A stretch of DNA of 64,000 nt from Pseudarthrobacter siccitolerans (GCF_030823375.1 NZ_JAUSXB010000001.1:4340001-4404000); one strand, 5' to 3'. Shown: positions 55,317-63,890, numbered from the stretch's first letter. Numbers and translations: made by a program. The notes: generated from the sequence alone by a model not told the origin.

Positions 55317-55475
55317 ATGTGGTCTGTCCTCCTGATGGGCCTCGCCGGCCTGCTCATCGGCGGCGGTATTTCCTTCCGTCAGCAGCGCAAACCGCTCTGG
55401 ACCCAGGTTTCCTTCTACGTCCTGGCGGGCATGGCACTGCTGGCCGCCTACCTGCTGACGCTGCCGGCCAACTAG
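55317..55475 (+). CDS. 52-aa membrane protein between hisH and priA
   Basis: A short gene: ATG directly follows the hisH TAA. The product, [17 protein letters not shown] at the N-terminus, a basic hinge (RQQRKP) and a second hydrophobic segment ([18 protein letters not shown]), is a two-helix hairpin membrane protein. Its position inside the his cluster and the absence of any gap on its upstream side argue that it is translated. The function is unknown. Confidence 0.7.
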   Translation: MWSVLLMGLAGLLIGGGISFRQQRKPLWTQVSFYVLAGMALLAAYLLTLPAN

Positions 55476-55518
55476 CCGCACCCTACCCATCCGTTCCCCC
55501 CAACTTTCGAGGATATTG

Positions 55519-56265
55519 ATGAACACCGCTACCGACCTGCCGGTTCTTGAACTGCTGCCCGCCGTCGACGTCGTCAACGGCCAGGCCGTCCGGCTGGTCC
55601 AAGGCGAAGCGGGCAGCGAAACAAGCTATGGAACCCCGCTGGAAGCGGCCCTGAACTGGCAGCAGCAGGGTGCGGAATGGGTCCACCTGGTTGACCTGGA
55701 CGCCGCCTTCGGCCGCGGTTCGAATGCCGAGCTGCTGCGGGAGGTAGTGGGCCGGCTGGACATCAAGGTTGAACTCTCCGGCGGCCTTCGCGACGACGAA
55801 ACCCTCGAAGCAGCGCTGGACTTGGGCGTGGCCCGGGTGAACCTGGGGACGGCAGCGCTGGAAAACCCGGAATGGACCCGCCGGGCCATTGAACGCTTCG
55901 GTGACAAAATCGCCGTCGGCCTGGATGTCCGCGGAACCACCCTGGCAGGCCGCGGCTGGACCAAGGAAGGCGGGGACCTCTGGGACGTCCTGGGCAGGCT
56001 CGAGGAGGCCGGGTGCTCGCGCTACGTGGTCACCGACGTGACCAAGGACGGGACCCTGCAGGGGCCCAACGTGGAACTGCTCCGCCAAATGGTCGACAAA
56101 ACCGGCAAGCCCGTGGTGGCCTCGGGTGGCATTTCGAGCCTTGATGACCTCAAGGTGCTCCGCTCCCTGGTGCCGCTGGGAGTTGAAGGCGCCATCGTGG
56201 GTAAGGCCCTGTACGCCGGTGCCTTTACGCTGCCCGAGGCCCTCGACGTCGCCGGCCGCCGCTAG
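55519..56265 (+). CDS. priA: Phosphoribosyl isomerase PriA (HisA/TrpF)
   Basis: TIM-barrel isomerase that in actinobacteria serves both histidine (ProFAR isomerase) and tryptophan (PRA isomerase) synthesis. The 248-aa protein has [20 protein letters not shown] with the first catalytic aspartate, [17 protein letters not shown], and [18 protein letters not shown] with the second. Dual function is inferred from the lineage; no separate trpF is in view. ATG 55519 is preceded by GAGG; TTG 55516 is an alternative. Confidence 0.93.
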   Translation: MNTATDLPVLELLPAVDVVNGQAVRLVQGEAGSETSYGTPLEAALNWQQQGAEWVHLVDLDAAFGRGSNAELLREVVGRLDIKVELSGGLRDDETLEAALDLGVARVNLGTAALENPEWTRRAIERFGDKIAVGLDVRGTTLAGRGWTKEGGDLWDVLGRLEEAGCSRYVVTDVTKDGTLQGPNVELLRQMVDKTGKPVVASGGISSLDDLKVLRSLVPLGVEGAIVGKALYAGAFTLPEALDVAGRR

Positions 56266-56290
56266 GCAGCCAGGCCAAAAAGGCAGCACC

Positions 56291-57175
56291 ATGGCCAGCA
56301 CCGAACCCGGATCCGGCACTCCCCAACGCCACCTCCCCGGCCATATCGCAGCAGCACTGGCCGGCGCAGGTGGTGCCACCGACTCTGCCGGCCAGCCCTG
56401 GGCAGGGCGCAGCCTGGCGGGGGAGCACGCCAAGATCCATAACTTTGATAACGACGACGGACTGGCCGACCCCCGCTACCTCACCGCCGTCGCGGCCCTG
56501 CAGGCAGGGCACGGGGACGAAGCAGCCGTGGTTGCCGCCCTCGCCACCGCCCGTGTCTTTATCCCGATCGTTGCCCAGCTCGCCGAAGAAGCCGAAGGCC
56601 GGGACGGCCTGCAGGCCGACAAGCAGTCGGACATGGCGCTGGTGACCCTCAAAGCCGCTGACGGCAGGACCGCCATGCCGGCGTTCACCTCCGCGGAAGC
56701 GCTCAGTTCCTGGCATCCAGAGGCGCGGCCGGTAGCGGTCTACGCAGCCCGCGCAGCCCTTTCCGCCGTATCCGAAGGAGCCGAACTGCTGGTCCTTGAC
56801 CCGGGCTCGGCAGTGACGTTTGTGGTCCGGCGGCCTGCCATGTGGGCACTGGCCCAGCAGCACGAGTGGATTCCGTCGTACACCGATGACGCCCTCGCCC
56901 TCCAGATGCGGCAGGCTGCAGCGGGCTTCCCGGCGGTGCGGAGCCTGGAGCTCCTGCCGGGCAGGGGAGTGGCAACCCGCACGGCTGCCGGCGCCACCCT
57001 CGGCGGCGGGGGCGCCGGTCCCGAACTGCAGGTGGTCCTCTACCTTGAGGACGGCCTGGACGCCGCCGCCGTCCAGGAGTTGGTGGCCGGACTCCAGGCT
57101 GAGTGGTCCCGGAATGTATTGTTTGGTGAGCGGGTCGATTCCATCGAGGTAAAACTGCGGCGCGCTGTCCACTAG
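56291..57175 (+). CDS. SseB-like protein
   Basis: A 294-aa protein with two SseB_N-type segments: NFDNDDGLADPRYLTAVAAL through ARVFIPIVAQL (about 50-130), and AKQ-like DKQSDMALVTLKAADGRTAM with LDPGSAVTFVVRRPAMWALA. The SseB family has no settled enzymatic role. The frame is open from 56126 but that part is a shadow of priA. It follows priA by 25 bp and probably shares its transcript. The N-terminus (1-35) is low complexity. Confidence 0.82.
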   Translation: MASTEPGSGTPQRHLPGHIAAALAGAGGATDSAGQPWAGRSLAGEHAKIHNFDNDDGLADPRYLTAVAALQAGHGDEAAVVAALATARVFIPIVAQLAEEAEGRDGLQADKQSDMALVTLKAADGRTAMPAFTSAEALSSWHPEARPVAVYAARAALSAVSEGAELLVLDPGSAVTFVVRRPAMWALAQQHEWIPSYTDDALALQMRQAAAGFPAVRSLELLPGRGVATRTAAGATLGGGGAGPELQVVLYLEDGLDAAAVQELVAGLQAEWSRNVLFGERVDSIEVKLRRAVH

Positions 57176-57229
57176 CTGCGGCGAGGAGGGGGATCCCCGG
57201 CCGGCTGCGGCAGACCGAAGGATTCTTTA

Positions 57230-58527
57230 GTGAATTTCGCTCTCTACCGGGAGTTGCTCGCCGTGCGGCCCATCAGGCGGCTGCTCCTGGTGGGTATGAT
57301 CGCCCGGATCCCGCACTCGGCAGCCGGCGTGCTGCTGACCCTGCACATCGTCCTTACCCTCGGCCAGGGATACGCCGCTGCCGGCGCGGCCGCCGCGGTG
57401 ATGACCATCGGCATCGCCGTTGGCGCACCCTGGCGGGGCCGCCGGGTAGATACGGTGGGCCTGCGCAAGGCCTTGATTCCTTCGGTGGTGTCCGAGACGG
57501 TCATTTGGTCCGTTGTACCGCATGTGTCCTACCAGTGGCTCCTGCCGCTGGTCTTTGTGGGCGGACTCCTCACATTGCCCATCTTCAGCGTGGTGCGGCA
57601 GTCCTTGGGCGTGCTGGCCGACGGCGATCAGCGCCGCACCGCCTTCGCCCTCGACGCGATCACCACGGAAGTGGTGTTTATGATCGGTCCGGCCGCCGGG
57701 GCCATCGTCGCCACCAGCGGCTTCAGCGTTGCCGGCCTGACGATTGTGGGCGTGTCCACGTCACTGGCCGGACTGTTCCTGATGTGGTTCAACCCACCCA
57801 CCCGCAGCGTCACAATCGTTGACGACTGCGAGGCGGACCAGCAGCGCGCGGCCGAGGCTGCCGTCGTCGCCACCGCCCCCGCCCACGTTCAGGAAGCGGC
57901 CGCGGACCTGGCCCCCGCGGGTGCACACACTGCCCGCAGCGCCGGTTTGAGGGAGAGAGTGGCGGTCAGCTTTACGTGGTTCACCGCCTCTGTGGCAGCA
58001 CTCTTCGCGGTTGCCGCCGGGGCAGGAATGGTTCTCAGTGGCACCGACGTGGGAATCGTCGCCGCGCTCGAAAGGGGCGGACACCAGGCCGAAATCGGCA
58101 TCGTCTTCCTGTTCTGGTGCGCTGCCTCGGTAGTGGGCGGACTCATCTACGGTGCGATGCACCGGCCCATCTCGCCCATTCTCCTGCTCCTGGGCATGGC
58201 CGCCCTGACCATCCCCATGGGCTTCGCCCACGACACCTGGACCCTCGCCCTGGTCTCGCTGCTCCCCGGCCTGCTGTGCGCTCCGGTGCTGTCCTCGGCA
58301 TCGGAGAATTGGCGGACCTGGTGTCCGAGGAGCGCCGGGGCGAGGCAATGGGCTGGTACGGCTCGGCGCTCACGGCCGGCGTGGCGTTTGGCGCTCCGCT
58401 GGCGGGCGTCTTCATCGACCAGGTGGGGCCGTCCGGAGGTTTCGTCGCGGTGGGTGCGGCGGGAGTTGCGCTGTGCCTGGTGGGGTTGGTGCTCCAGCGC
58501 CGGCGGCGCCGCAGGTGGGCCGCCTGA
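57230..58527 (+). pseudogene. MFS transporter gene with a -1 frameshift
   Basis: Twelve-helix-type major facilitator, read in frame from GTG 57230 (MNFALYRELLAVRPIRRLLL) to about 58306, where family-like sequence breaks off after SLLPGLLCAPVLSSASE. The true C-terminus, ELADLVSEERRGEAMGWYGS and AFGAPLAGVFIDQVGPSGGF, continues in another frame from about 58309 to the stop at 58527. Losing one base near 58306-58309 explains this. As written, frame 1 would end in an Arg/Trp-rich tail at 58564. It may be a sequencing error or a recent inactivation; the rest of the gene is intact. Substrate unknown. Confidence 0.82.
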
Positions 58528-58629
58528 CCCCCACCCTTCATCGATTGCCCGTAACGGCCTCTAAAGTTCGCCAAGACGGCAGTTACGGAGCAACCGTTGG
58601 TCCCGACGGGGCTGGCACTGCCGGAACCG

Positions 58630-58674
58630 ACGACGGCGGCGGGCGGCCCGTGTGGGCCGGCCCGCCGCCGTCGT
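58630..58674. terminator. Long bidirectional hairpin after the MFS gene
   Basis: ACGACGGCGGCGGGC (58630-58644) pairs with GCCCGCCGCCGTCGT (58660-58674), and GGCCC with GGGCC inside, leaving a GTGT loop and one bulged G. It separates the convergent MFS and DUF1844 genes. Confidence 0.75.
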
Positions 58675-58711
58675 AATCATGTGAGGTGCTCGTGGCGTGG
58701 TACGGCAGTCC

Positions 58712-59098
58712 TTAGTTGACGGCGCCCGTGTACTTTTCGCCCGGGCCCTTGCCGGGGGCATCGGGGATCAGCGACTCTTCGCGGAAAGCCAGCTGCAGCG
58801 ACCGCAGGCCATCACGCAAGGGTCCTGCGTGCTGGGAGCCGATTTCAGGAGCCGCAGCGGTCACCAGGCCGGCCAGCGCGGTGATCAGTTTCCGGGCCTC
58901 GTCCAGGTCCTTGAGCTCCTCGGCGTTCTCTTCCGCTGCCAGGCCAAGTTTGACGGCAGCGGCACTCATCAGGTGGACGGCTGCGGTGGTGATGACCTCA
59001 ATGGCCGGCACTTCGGAAATGTCGCGGATTTGCTGGGAGACGTCGCCGGCGGCGCCGGCGGGCTCGAAAACGTGTGAATTACTGTCTGGGGTGCTCAT
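58712..59098 (-). CDS. DUF1844 family protein
   Basis: A 128-aa cytoplasmic protein. The family core is clear: SEVPAIEVITTAAVHLMSAA followed by VKLGLAAEENAEELKDLDEA and KLITALAGLVTAA. DUF1844 genes lie next to infC in many actinobacteria; the function is unknown. It is divergent from the infC leader, whose promoter begins about 10 bp beyond its ATG. A short acidic/low-complexity tail follows the core. Confidence 0.85.
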   Translation of the reverse strand: MSTPDSNSHVFEPAGAAGDVSQQIRDISEVPAIEVITTAAVHLMSAAAVKLGLAAEENAEELKDLDEARKLITALAGLVTAAAPEIGSQHAGPLRDGLRSLQLAFREESLIPDAPGKGPGEKYTGAVN

Positions 59099-59108
59099 AC
59101 TGGTAAGC

Positions 59109-59138
59109 TTGACACAGACCGACTGGATGTCGTTATTT
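59109..59138 (+). promoter_or_regulatory. Probable infC operon promoter
   Basis: TTGACA (59109-59114), a consensus -35, then TTATTT (59133-59138) after 18 nt. A start near 59145 gives infC a leader of about 300 nt. Confidence 0.6.
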
Positions 59139-59165
59139 CAGAGATTGTTCCCAAAAACGATCAAG

Positions 59166-59200
59166 GTTCCCAGCAACGCCTGCGTTGTGGGGAACTTTTT
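59166..59200 (+). terminator. Attenuator-like terminator in the infC leader
   Basis: GTTCCC(59166-59171) pairs with GGGAAC (59190-59195) and CAACG with CGTTG inside, loop CCTG, followed by TTTTT (59196-59200). It is the cleanest intrinsic terminator in the window, and it lies on the strand of infC, about 240 nt before its start codon. Confidence 0.8.
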
Positions 59201-59442
59201 CTGTAGAATGGCATGCAGTTTGCAAGCGGAGTTCTCTCCCACCCGCGTCAGCCGCTGTTCCGGAAGTTTTATGGAACGCAAGGTTGCCGGGTACCTGGTT
59301 GGCAGCGGAACCGGCATACGCCGGCACCAAACGTGCTGTTCCTTTTTGGACGCACCCACCCAGTCTTTGAGGCCTTCGATTGCTCCGGCAATTGGGGGCC
59401 TTCCCTATTTTCCGGATCCCACAACAACACAGGAGCTTTAAC

Positions 59443-60549
59443 ATTAGCGAGCCAAGAATCAATGAGCGTATCCGCGTCCCCGAGGTGCGGCTGGTCGGCC
59501 CTGCAGGTGAACAGGTAGGAATCGTCCGTATTGAGGATGCCCTGCGTCTGGCCGCCGAGTCCGATCTTGATCTCGTTGAAGTTGCACCTCAGGCGAAGCC
59601 TCCGGTGTGCAAGCTGATGGACTTCGGCAAGTACAAGTACGAGGCCGCGGTCAAGGCACGTGAAGCACGGAAGAACCAGACGAACACTGTTCTGAAGGAA
59701 ATCCGCTTCCGCCTGAAGATTGACACCCACGACTACGAGACCAAGCGCGGGCACGCACTGCGCTTCCTCGGCGCCGGGGACAAGGTCAAGGCCATGATCC
59801 AGTTCCGTGGCCGTGAACAGCAGCGTCCGGAAATGGGCATCCGCCTGCTCCAGCGCTTCGCCGAGGACGTCGCCGAAGTCGGCGTGGTTGAATCCAGTCC
59901 CCGCATCGACGGCCGCAACATGGTCATGGTGGTTGGGCCGCTGAAGAACAAGGCTGAGGCCAAGGCCGAAGCACGCCGCGCCACGCAGCGGGCAGAAGCG
60001 AAGGCACAGAACGAAGCCAAGGCATCTGGCCGCATCGACGTGTCCGGCGACGACCAGGCACCCCTGACGCAGTCCCTCGCGGACCTGCTTCCTGAGGGAT
60101 TCACGGTTTCAACGGAACCGGAAGCAGCGCCTGAGGCTCCCGTGCAGGAGGCGGCACCCGCCGTCGAACCTGCTGCTGAAGAAGTTCCGGCCAAGGCAGC
60201 CGAAGCTCCTAAGCAGGAAGCCCCGAAGCAGGAAGCTCCTAAGCAGGAAGCCCCGAAGCAGGAAGCTCCCAAGCAGGAAGCCCCCAAGGCTGCGGCTCCG
60301 AGGCAGGAAGCTCCCAAGGCTGCGGCTCCGAGGCAGGAAGCTCCCAAGGCTGCCGCACCCAAGGCTGCTGCACCGGCTCCCCAGCCGGCCGCGGCAAAGC
60401 CCGAAGCCGCCAAGCCGGCAGCCGCGGCGCCGAAGCCCGCAGCAGTCCCTGCTCCGCCGAAGCCGGTGGCCAGGCCAGCTGCACCCAAGCCCGCTGCCCG
60501 CCCTGCCCCCAAGGCAGTGCCGAAGCCCGCTGGTAAGAAGACCACTTAG
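59443..60549 (+). CDS. infC: Translation initiation factor IF-3 with long C-terminal extension
   Basis: Binds the 30S subunit, prevents premature 50S joining and checks the start codon. The start is ATT 59443, with AGGAG 8 nt upstream; the protein opens (M)[20 protein letters not shown] as the family does. No ATG, GTG or TTG gives a better start. IF-3 N and C domains span about residues 1-175 ([54 protein letters not shown]). The last about 190 residues are an Ala/Pro/Lys/Gln-rich tail with KQEAP repeats, not needed for the fold. Total 368 aa against about 170-200 usually. AUU starts allow IF-3 autoregulation in E. coli. Confidence 0.95.
   Translation: MSEPRINERIRVPEVRLVGPAGEQVGIVRIEDALRLAAESDLDLVEVAPQAKPPVCKLMDFGKYKYEAAVKAREARKNQTNTVLKEIRFRLKIDTHDYETKRGHALRFLGAGDKVKAMIQFRGREQQRPEMGIRLLQRFAEDVAEVGVVESSPRIDGRNMVMVVGPLKNKAEAKAEARRATQRAEAKAQNEAKASGRIDVSGDDQAPLTQSLADLLPEGFTVSTEPEAAPEAPVQEAAPAVEPAAEEVPAKAAEAPKQEAPKQEAPKQEAPKQEAPKQEAPKAAAPRQEAPKAAAPRQEAPKAAAPKAAAPAPQPAAAKPEAAKPAAAAPKPAAVPAPPKPVARPAAPKPAARPAPKAVPKPAGKKTT
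60208..60357 (+). repeat. 15-bp tandem repeats in infC
   Basis: About ten 15-bp units encoding [10 protein letters not shown] and PRQEA pentapeptides. The first five (60208-60282) are nearly identical. The array lies wholly in the C-terminal tail of IF-3. Confidence 0.85.
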
Positions 60550-60556
60550 TTCACAG

Positions 60557-60580
60557 CTGCCGGAGGTCGCCCTCCGGCAG
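60557..60580 (+). terminator. Perfect hairpin between infC and rpmI
   Basis: CTGCCGGAGG (60557-60566), loop TCGC, CCTCCGGCAG (60571-60580). No T-tract, and rpmI is in the same operon, so it may be an RNA processing or regulatory element rather than a true terminator. Confidence 0.6.
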
Positions 60581-60665
60581 TCCGCAACCAGCACGCCGCC
60601 CCCAGGGGCAGCTGCGCGATAGAACTGCAGGCCCCGCCTGCGGATACGTAAGGAGATCGGTTCCC

Positions 60666-60860
60666 ATGCCGAAGATGAAAACCCACAGTGGTGCTAAGAA
60701 GCGCTTCAAGCTGACCGGCAGCGGCAAGCTGCGCCGCCAGCAGGCCAACCGCCGCCACTACCTCGAGCACAAGTCCTCCAGGCTGACCCGCCGCCTTGCC
60801 GGCGACAAGATCGTCTTCAAGGGCGACGCCAAGGTCATCCGGAAGATGCTCGGCATCTAA
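60666..60860 (+). CDS. rpmI: Ribosomal protein bL35
   Basis: Small 50S protein of 64 aa, the normal length, with the family start [20 protein letters not shown] and [19 protein letters not shown] stretch with AAGGAG precedes the ATG. It lies between infC and rplT as in almost all bacteria. Confidence 0.98.
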   Translation: MPKMKTHSGAKKRFKLTGSGKLRRQQANRRHYLEHKSSRLTRRLAGDKIVFKGDAKVIRKMLGI

Positions 60861-60976
60861 TTTCCAAGTTCTTTGACTGGCACCACCTGGTGTAAGTCAC
60901 CTGCCAAAAAGCCTTCTCAGGCCGCCGGAAATCCGGCAGTAGATGCTTGGGATCAGAATTTCGAAGGAGTACGCAC

Positions 60977-61366
60977 GTGGCACGTGTGAAGAGGGCGGTC
61001 AACGCCCACAAGAAGCGCCGGGTTATCCTTGAACGCGCAAAGGGCTACCGTGGACAGCGTTCACGCCTGTACCGCAAGGCCAAAGAGCAGCTGCTGCACT
61101 CGTTTGTGTACAGCTACGGCGACCGCAAGAAGAAGAAGGGCGACTTCCGCCGCCTCTGGATCCAGCGCATCAACGCTGCATCCCGCGCCAACGGCCTCAC
61201 CTACAACCGTCTCATCCAGGGCCTGAAGGCCGCCGAGGTTGAGGTTGACCGCCGCATGCTGGCCGAGCTGGCTGTCTCCGACGCCAACGCTTTCGCCGCA
61301 CTGGTCCAGGTTGCCAAGGACTCGCTGCCCGCTGACACCTCCGCCAAGAAGGTTGCCACGGCCTAG
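60977..61366 (+). CDS. rplT: Ribosomal protein bL20
   Basis: Early-assembly 50S protein; in several bacteria it also represses its own operon by binding a leader RNA. The 129-aa product begins [20 protein letters not shown] and has [20 protein letters not shown] and [16 protein letters not shown] sequence ([20 protein letters not shown]). GTG 60977 is set by AAGGAG (60964-60969); the frame is open from 60947. The basic N-terminal tail is complete. Confidence 0.98.
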   Translation: MARVKRAVNAHKKRRVILERAKGYRGQRSRLYRKAKEQLLHSFVYSYGDRKKKKGDFRRLWIQRINAASRANGLTYNRLIQGLKAAEVEVDRRMLAELAVSDANAFAALVQVAKDSLPADTSAKKVATA

Positions 61367-61422
61367 CAGCTGATGCCTTCCCTCCCAGGAGGGGCAGTTC
61401 AGGAACAGGTGGCCCTAGCCAC

Positions 61423-61428
61423 TAAAGT
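61423..61428 (+). promoter_or_regulatory. -10 element of the TrmH-family gene (leaderless)
   Basis: TAAAGT lies 7 nt before ATG 61436. It favours that start over GTG/ATG codons further upstream. Confidence 0.5.
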
Positions 61429-61435
61429 TTCCTAT

Positions 61436-62347
61436 ATGAACGAAACCGGGCGCCCGCAGGATTTTCCACTCTCCAACCCCCGAGCTGATCGGGTCAGGGA
61501 TGTGGCAAAACTTGCCGGGCGCCCGGCCCGTTTAAAGCGCGGACAGTTCCTGGCTGAAGGCCCGCAGGCGGTACGCGAAGCCTTGAAGCTCCATCAACAG
61601 CGCCTCGCCGGGGGAGCCCCTGGTGTTGTCACCGAGGTGTTCGCCAGTGAAGCCTGCCTGGACAAATTCCCGGAATTCGAAGAACTTTCCGAAGGCAGCA
61701 ATGCGCGGCTGGCCACCGACGAGGTCCTGGCCGCTATGGCGGACACAGTCAACCCGCAGGGCATCATTGCCGTCTGCCGGTTCGTCGATGTGGCACTTGA
61801 GGAAGTGCTCGACGCCGGCCCGCGCCTCATCGCCGTACTCTGCCAGGTCAGGGACCCGGGGAATGCCGGAACGGTCCTGCGCGCCGCGGACTCGGCGGGA
61901 GCGGACGCCGTCATCCTTACCGGCTCGAGCGTGGATATCTATAACCCCAAGGCGGTCCGTTCGACGGCGGGCTCCCTGTTCCACCTTCCCGTTGTGCTGG
62001 GCGCGGACGTCACCGAACTGACCGCTGCCTGCCGGGCCCGGGGGATCGGCATCCTCGCCGCAGACGGGTACGGTTCCCTCAACCTGGACGCGCTGCAGGA
62101 CGAGAACGCCCGCCGCCGCCTGACGGGGGACAATACCCCGTCGGAGTATGACCTGGAAAAACCCACCGCCTGGCTCTTCGGCAACGAGGCGCAGGGGCTG
62201 TCCCAGTCCGAGCTTGACCTGGCCGACCACCGGGTGGCGGTGCCGGTATACGGGGCGGCGGAAAGCCTCAACCTCGGCACCGCTGCCACCGTCTGCCTTT
62301 ATGCCAGCGCGCGCTCCCAGCACCTGCCGGCAGCCCTGCCGAGGTAG
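61436..62347 (+). CDS. TrmH/SpoU-family RNA 2'-O-methyltransferase
   Basis: SPOUT-class methyltransferase of 303 aa. The N-terminal substrate-binding part has FLAEGPQAVREALKLH; the SPOUT knot motifs are CQVRDPGNAGTVLRAADSAG, WLFGNEAQGLSQSELD and VPVYGAAESLNLGTAATVCL. It resembles 23S rRNA Gm-methyltransferases; the exact target is unknown. The frame is open from 61373 but the -10 element supports ATG 61436 (MNETGRPQDFPLSN). It follows rplT; in related genomes pheS comes next, but here a GlsB-like gene does. Confidence 0.92.
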   Translation: MNETGRPQDFPLSNPRADRVRDVAKLAGRPARLKRGQFLAEGPQAVREALKLHQQRLAGGAPGVVTEVFASEACLDKFPEFEELSEGSNARLATDEVLAAMADTVNPQGIIAVCRFVDVALEEVLDAGPRLIAVLCQVRDPGNAGTVLRAADSAGADAVILTGSSVDIYNPKAVRSTAGSLFHLPVVLGADVTELTAACRARGIGILAADGYGSLNLDALQDENARRRLTGDNTPSEYDLEKPTAWLFGNEAQGLSQSELDLADHRVAVPVYGAAESLNLGTAATVCLYASARSQHLPAALPR

Positions 62348-62368
62348 CTGAATCCGGGTACCAACGGC

Positions 62369-62400
62369 AGCGAGGGCCCGGATCAACCGGAGCCCTCGCT
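62369..62400. terminator. Bidirectional hairpin after the TrmH-family gene
   Basis: AGCGAGGGC (62369-62377) pairs with GCCCTCGCT (62392-62400), with an inner CCGG-CCGG pair. It separates the convergent TrmH and GlsB-like genes. Confidence 0.7.
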
Positions 62401-62427
62401 TGTGTGAAACGGAAATTTACCGGGAAC

Positions 62428-62703
62428 TCAGGGCGCGCGTGTTGCCTTGCCGCGTCCGGTGATGGCACCGTAGATGCCGGCAACCACCAGGCCGCCTACG
62501 ATGGCGAGAATCCACGTGCCGAGATCGAAGAAGGCCATATCGCCTTTGTTGAAGAGCAGGCTGCCGATCCAGCCGCCTACTATTGCGCCAACCACACCCA
62601 GAACAAGGCTGGTGACCCAACCGCCGCCCACCCTGCCGGGCATCACGGCTTTAACAATGGCCCCCACGATGAGGCCGAGAATAATCCAAGCAAGAAAACC
62701 CAT
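62428..62703 (-). CDS. GlsB/YeaQ/YmgE-family small membrane protein
   Basis: A 91-aa protein with three hydrophobic, Gly-rich segments: FLAWIILGLIVGAIVKAVMP, TSLVLGVVGAIVGGWIGSLL and ILAIVGGLVVAGIYGAI. The GxxxG-type pattern is that of the transglycosylase-associated / GlsB (stress-response) family. It is monocistronic and convergent with the TrmH-family gene. The function is poorly known; GlsB proteins are linked to general stress in Gram-positives. Confidence 0.88.
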   Translation of the reverse strand: MGFLAWIILGLIVGAIVKAVMPGRVGGGWVTSLVLGVVGAIVGGWIGSLLFNKGDMAFFDLGTWILAIVGGLVVAGIYGAITGRGKATRAP

Positions 62704-62899
62704 GTCTCCTCCTTATAGTGACCGGGATAAACCGTCCCGATGAGGTTCAAGCTAACATAGGGCCCCGTGGTTGTCAGCAGGCTTATGGCCTGTCGCTGGT
62801 GCGTGTCTGCAAAGGGGGAGGGTACGGTAACTATGGGCGGAGCCGAGGCAGGATCCGCAGATTGAGTGTGTTCCCAAACCATAAATGAGGTGAACCCCA

Positions 62900-63859
62900 T
62901 TGGCTGCAAGTGGCGGTACAAAGGCGATTATTGCGGCTCTTGCCGCCAACCTGACCATCGCCCTCCTGAAGTTTGTTGCGTACTTCCTGACGAGTTCGTC
63001 GTCGATGCTCGCCGAAGCCATCCACTCGGTGGCGGACTCCGGCAACCAGATGCTTTTGCTGGTTGGCGGCAAGAAGTCCCAGCGGGCTGCCAGCCCGGAG
63101 CATCCCTTCGGCTATGGCCGCGAGCGGTATATCTACGCCTTCATTGTGTCCATCGTGCTGTTCAGCGTCGGCGGCCTCTTTGCCCTGTATGAGGCGTGGG
63201 AGAAGTTCCAGCATCCGCACGCCATCGAGGGCGACTTCTGGTGGGTTCCCCTGGCAGTTCTGGTGGGGGCGATCGCCGCCGAATCCTTCTCGTTCCGGAC
63301 TGCCATCAAGGAATCGAACCACCTCCGCGGACAGCAGTCCTGGGCCAAGTTTGTGCGCAGCGCGAAGCAGCCGGAACTGCCCGTCATCCTGCTCGAGGAT
63401 TTGGGGGCGCTGCTGGGCCTGGCGTTCGCCCTCGTGGGCGTCAGCATGACGCTTGCTACTGGTAACGGACTCTGGGACGCTGCGGGCACAGGCATGATCG
63501 GCCTCCTGCTGGTGGCAATTGCCGTGATCCTTGCCCTGGAGACGAAGTCCCTGCTCCTGGGTGAATCAGCTTCCAAGGATGACGTGGAGCGTATTGCGCA
63601 AGCCATCGAGGCGGACGGTAGCCGGATCATCCACCTCAAGACGCTGCACCTCGGGCCGGAGGAACTGCTGGTGGCCGCCAAGATCGCCATCAACCGCAAC
63701 GCCACCGGCGAAGAGATCGCCAGGGAAATCGATAGCGCCGAGTCACGCATCCGTTCAGCGGTGCCTATTGCCAGGGTGATCTACCTGGAGCCGGACCTGC
63801 ACCGTTCCGATGCAGCAGGTGCCGGCCATCAACCTGCTGCCGCAGCACCGGGACCCTGA
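62900..63859 (+). CDS. CDF-family cation transporter
   Basis: Cation diffusion facilitator, 319 aa, a proton-coupled divalent-metal exporter. Helix 1 is IIAALAANLTIALLKFVAYF; helix 2 has the metal-site pattern AEAIHSVADSGNQ (HxxxD), and SPEHPFGYGRERYIYAFIVS follows. Helix 5 reads PVILLEDLGALLGLAFALVG, as in the SLC30A9-like branch rather than the YiiP HxxxD form. A cytoplasmic domain (VERIAQAIEADGSRIIHLKT) closes it. TTG 62900 is chosen because GAGGTG (62887-62892) is 8 nt upstream. The metal is unknown. Confidence 0.9.
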   Translation: MAASGGTKAIIAALAANLTIALLKFVAYFLTSSSSMLAEAIHSVADSGNQMLLLVGGKKSQRAASPEHPFGYGRERYIYAFIVSIVLFSVGGLFALYEAWEKFQHPHAIEGDFWWVPLAVLVGAIAAESFSFRTAIKESNHLRGQQSWAKFVRSAKQPELPVILLEDLGALLGLAFALVGVSMTLATGNGLWDAAGTGMIGLLLVAIAVILALETKSLLLGESASKDDVERIAQAIEADGSRIIHLKTLHLGPEELLVAAKIAINRNATGEEIAREIDSAESRIRSAVPIARVIYLEPDLHRSDAAGAGHQPAAAAPGP

Positions 63860-63890
63860 CCGCGCCCGGCCAGACCATCAACGCCAGGCA

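Larger units (their letters stand above)
59099..59442 (+). other. infC leader region
   Basis: 344 bp without a supported gene. Holds the promoter, the terminator and further hairpins downstream, for example GTTCC/GGAAC at about 59258-59278 and a GCCGG/CCGGC stem near 59313. The 61-aa frame at 59185-59370 has no family features and no ribosome binding site. Confidence 0.55.

Noticed and set aside
58301..58312. Programmed ribosomal frameshift in the MFS gene
   Set aside because: No slippery heptamer or downstream pseudoknot visible near GAGAATTGG; a single-base loss is simpler.
59185..59370. 61-aa ORF in the infC leader as a gene
   Set aside because: No ribosome binding site, no promoter at its start, no hydrophobic or domain pattern; overlaps the hairpins.
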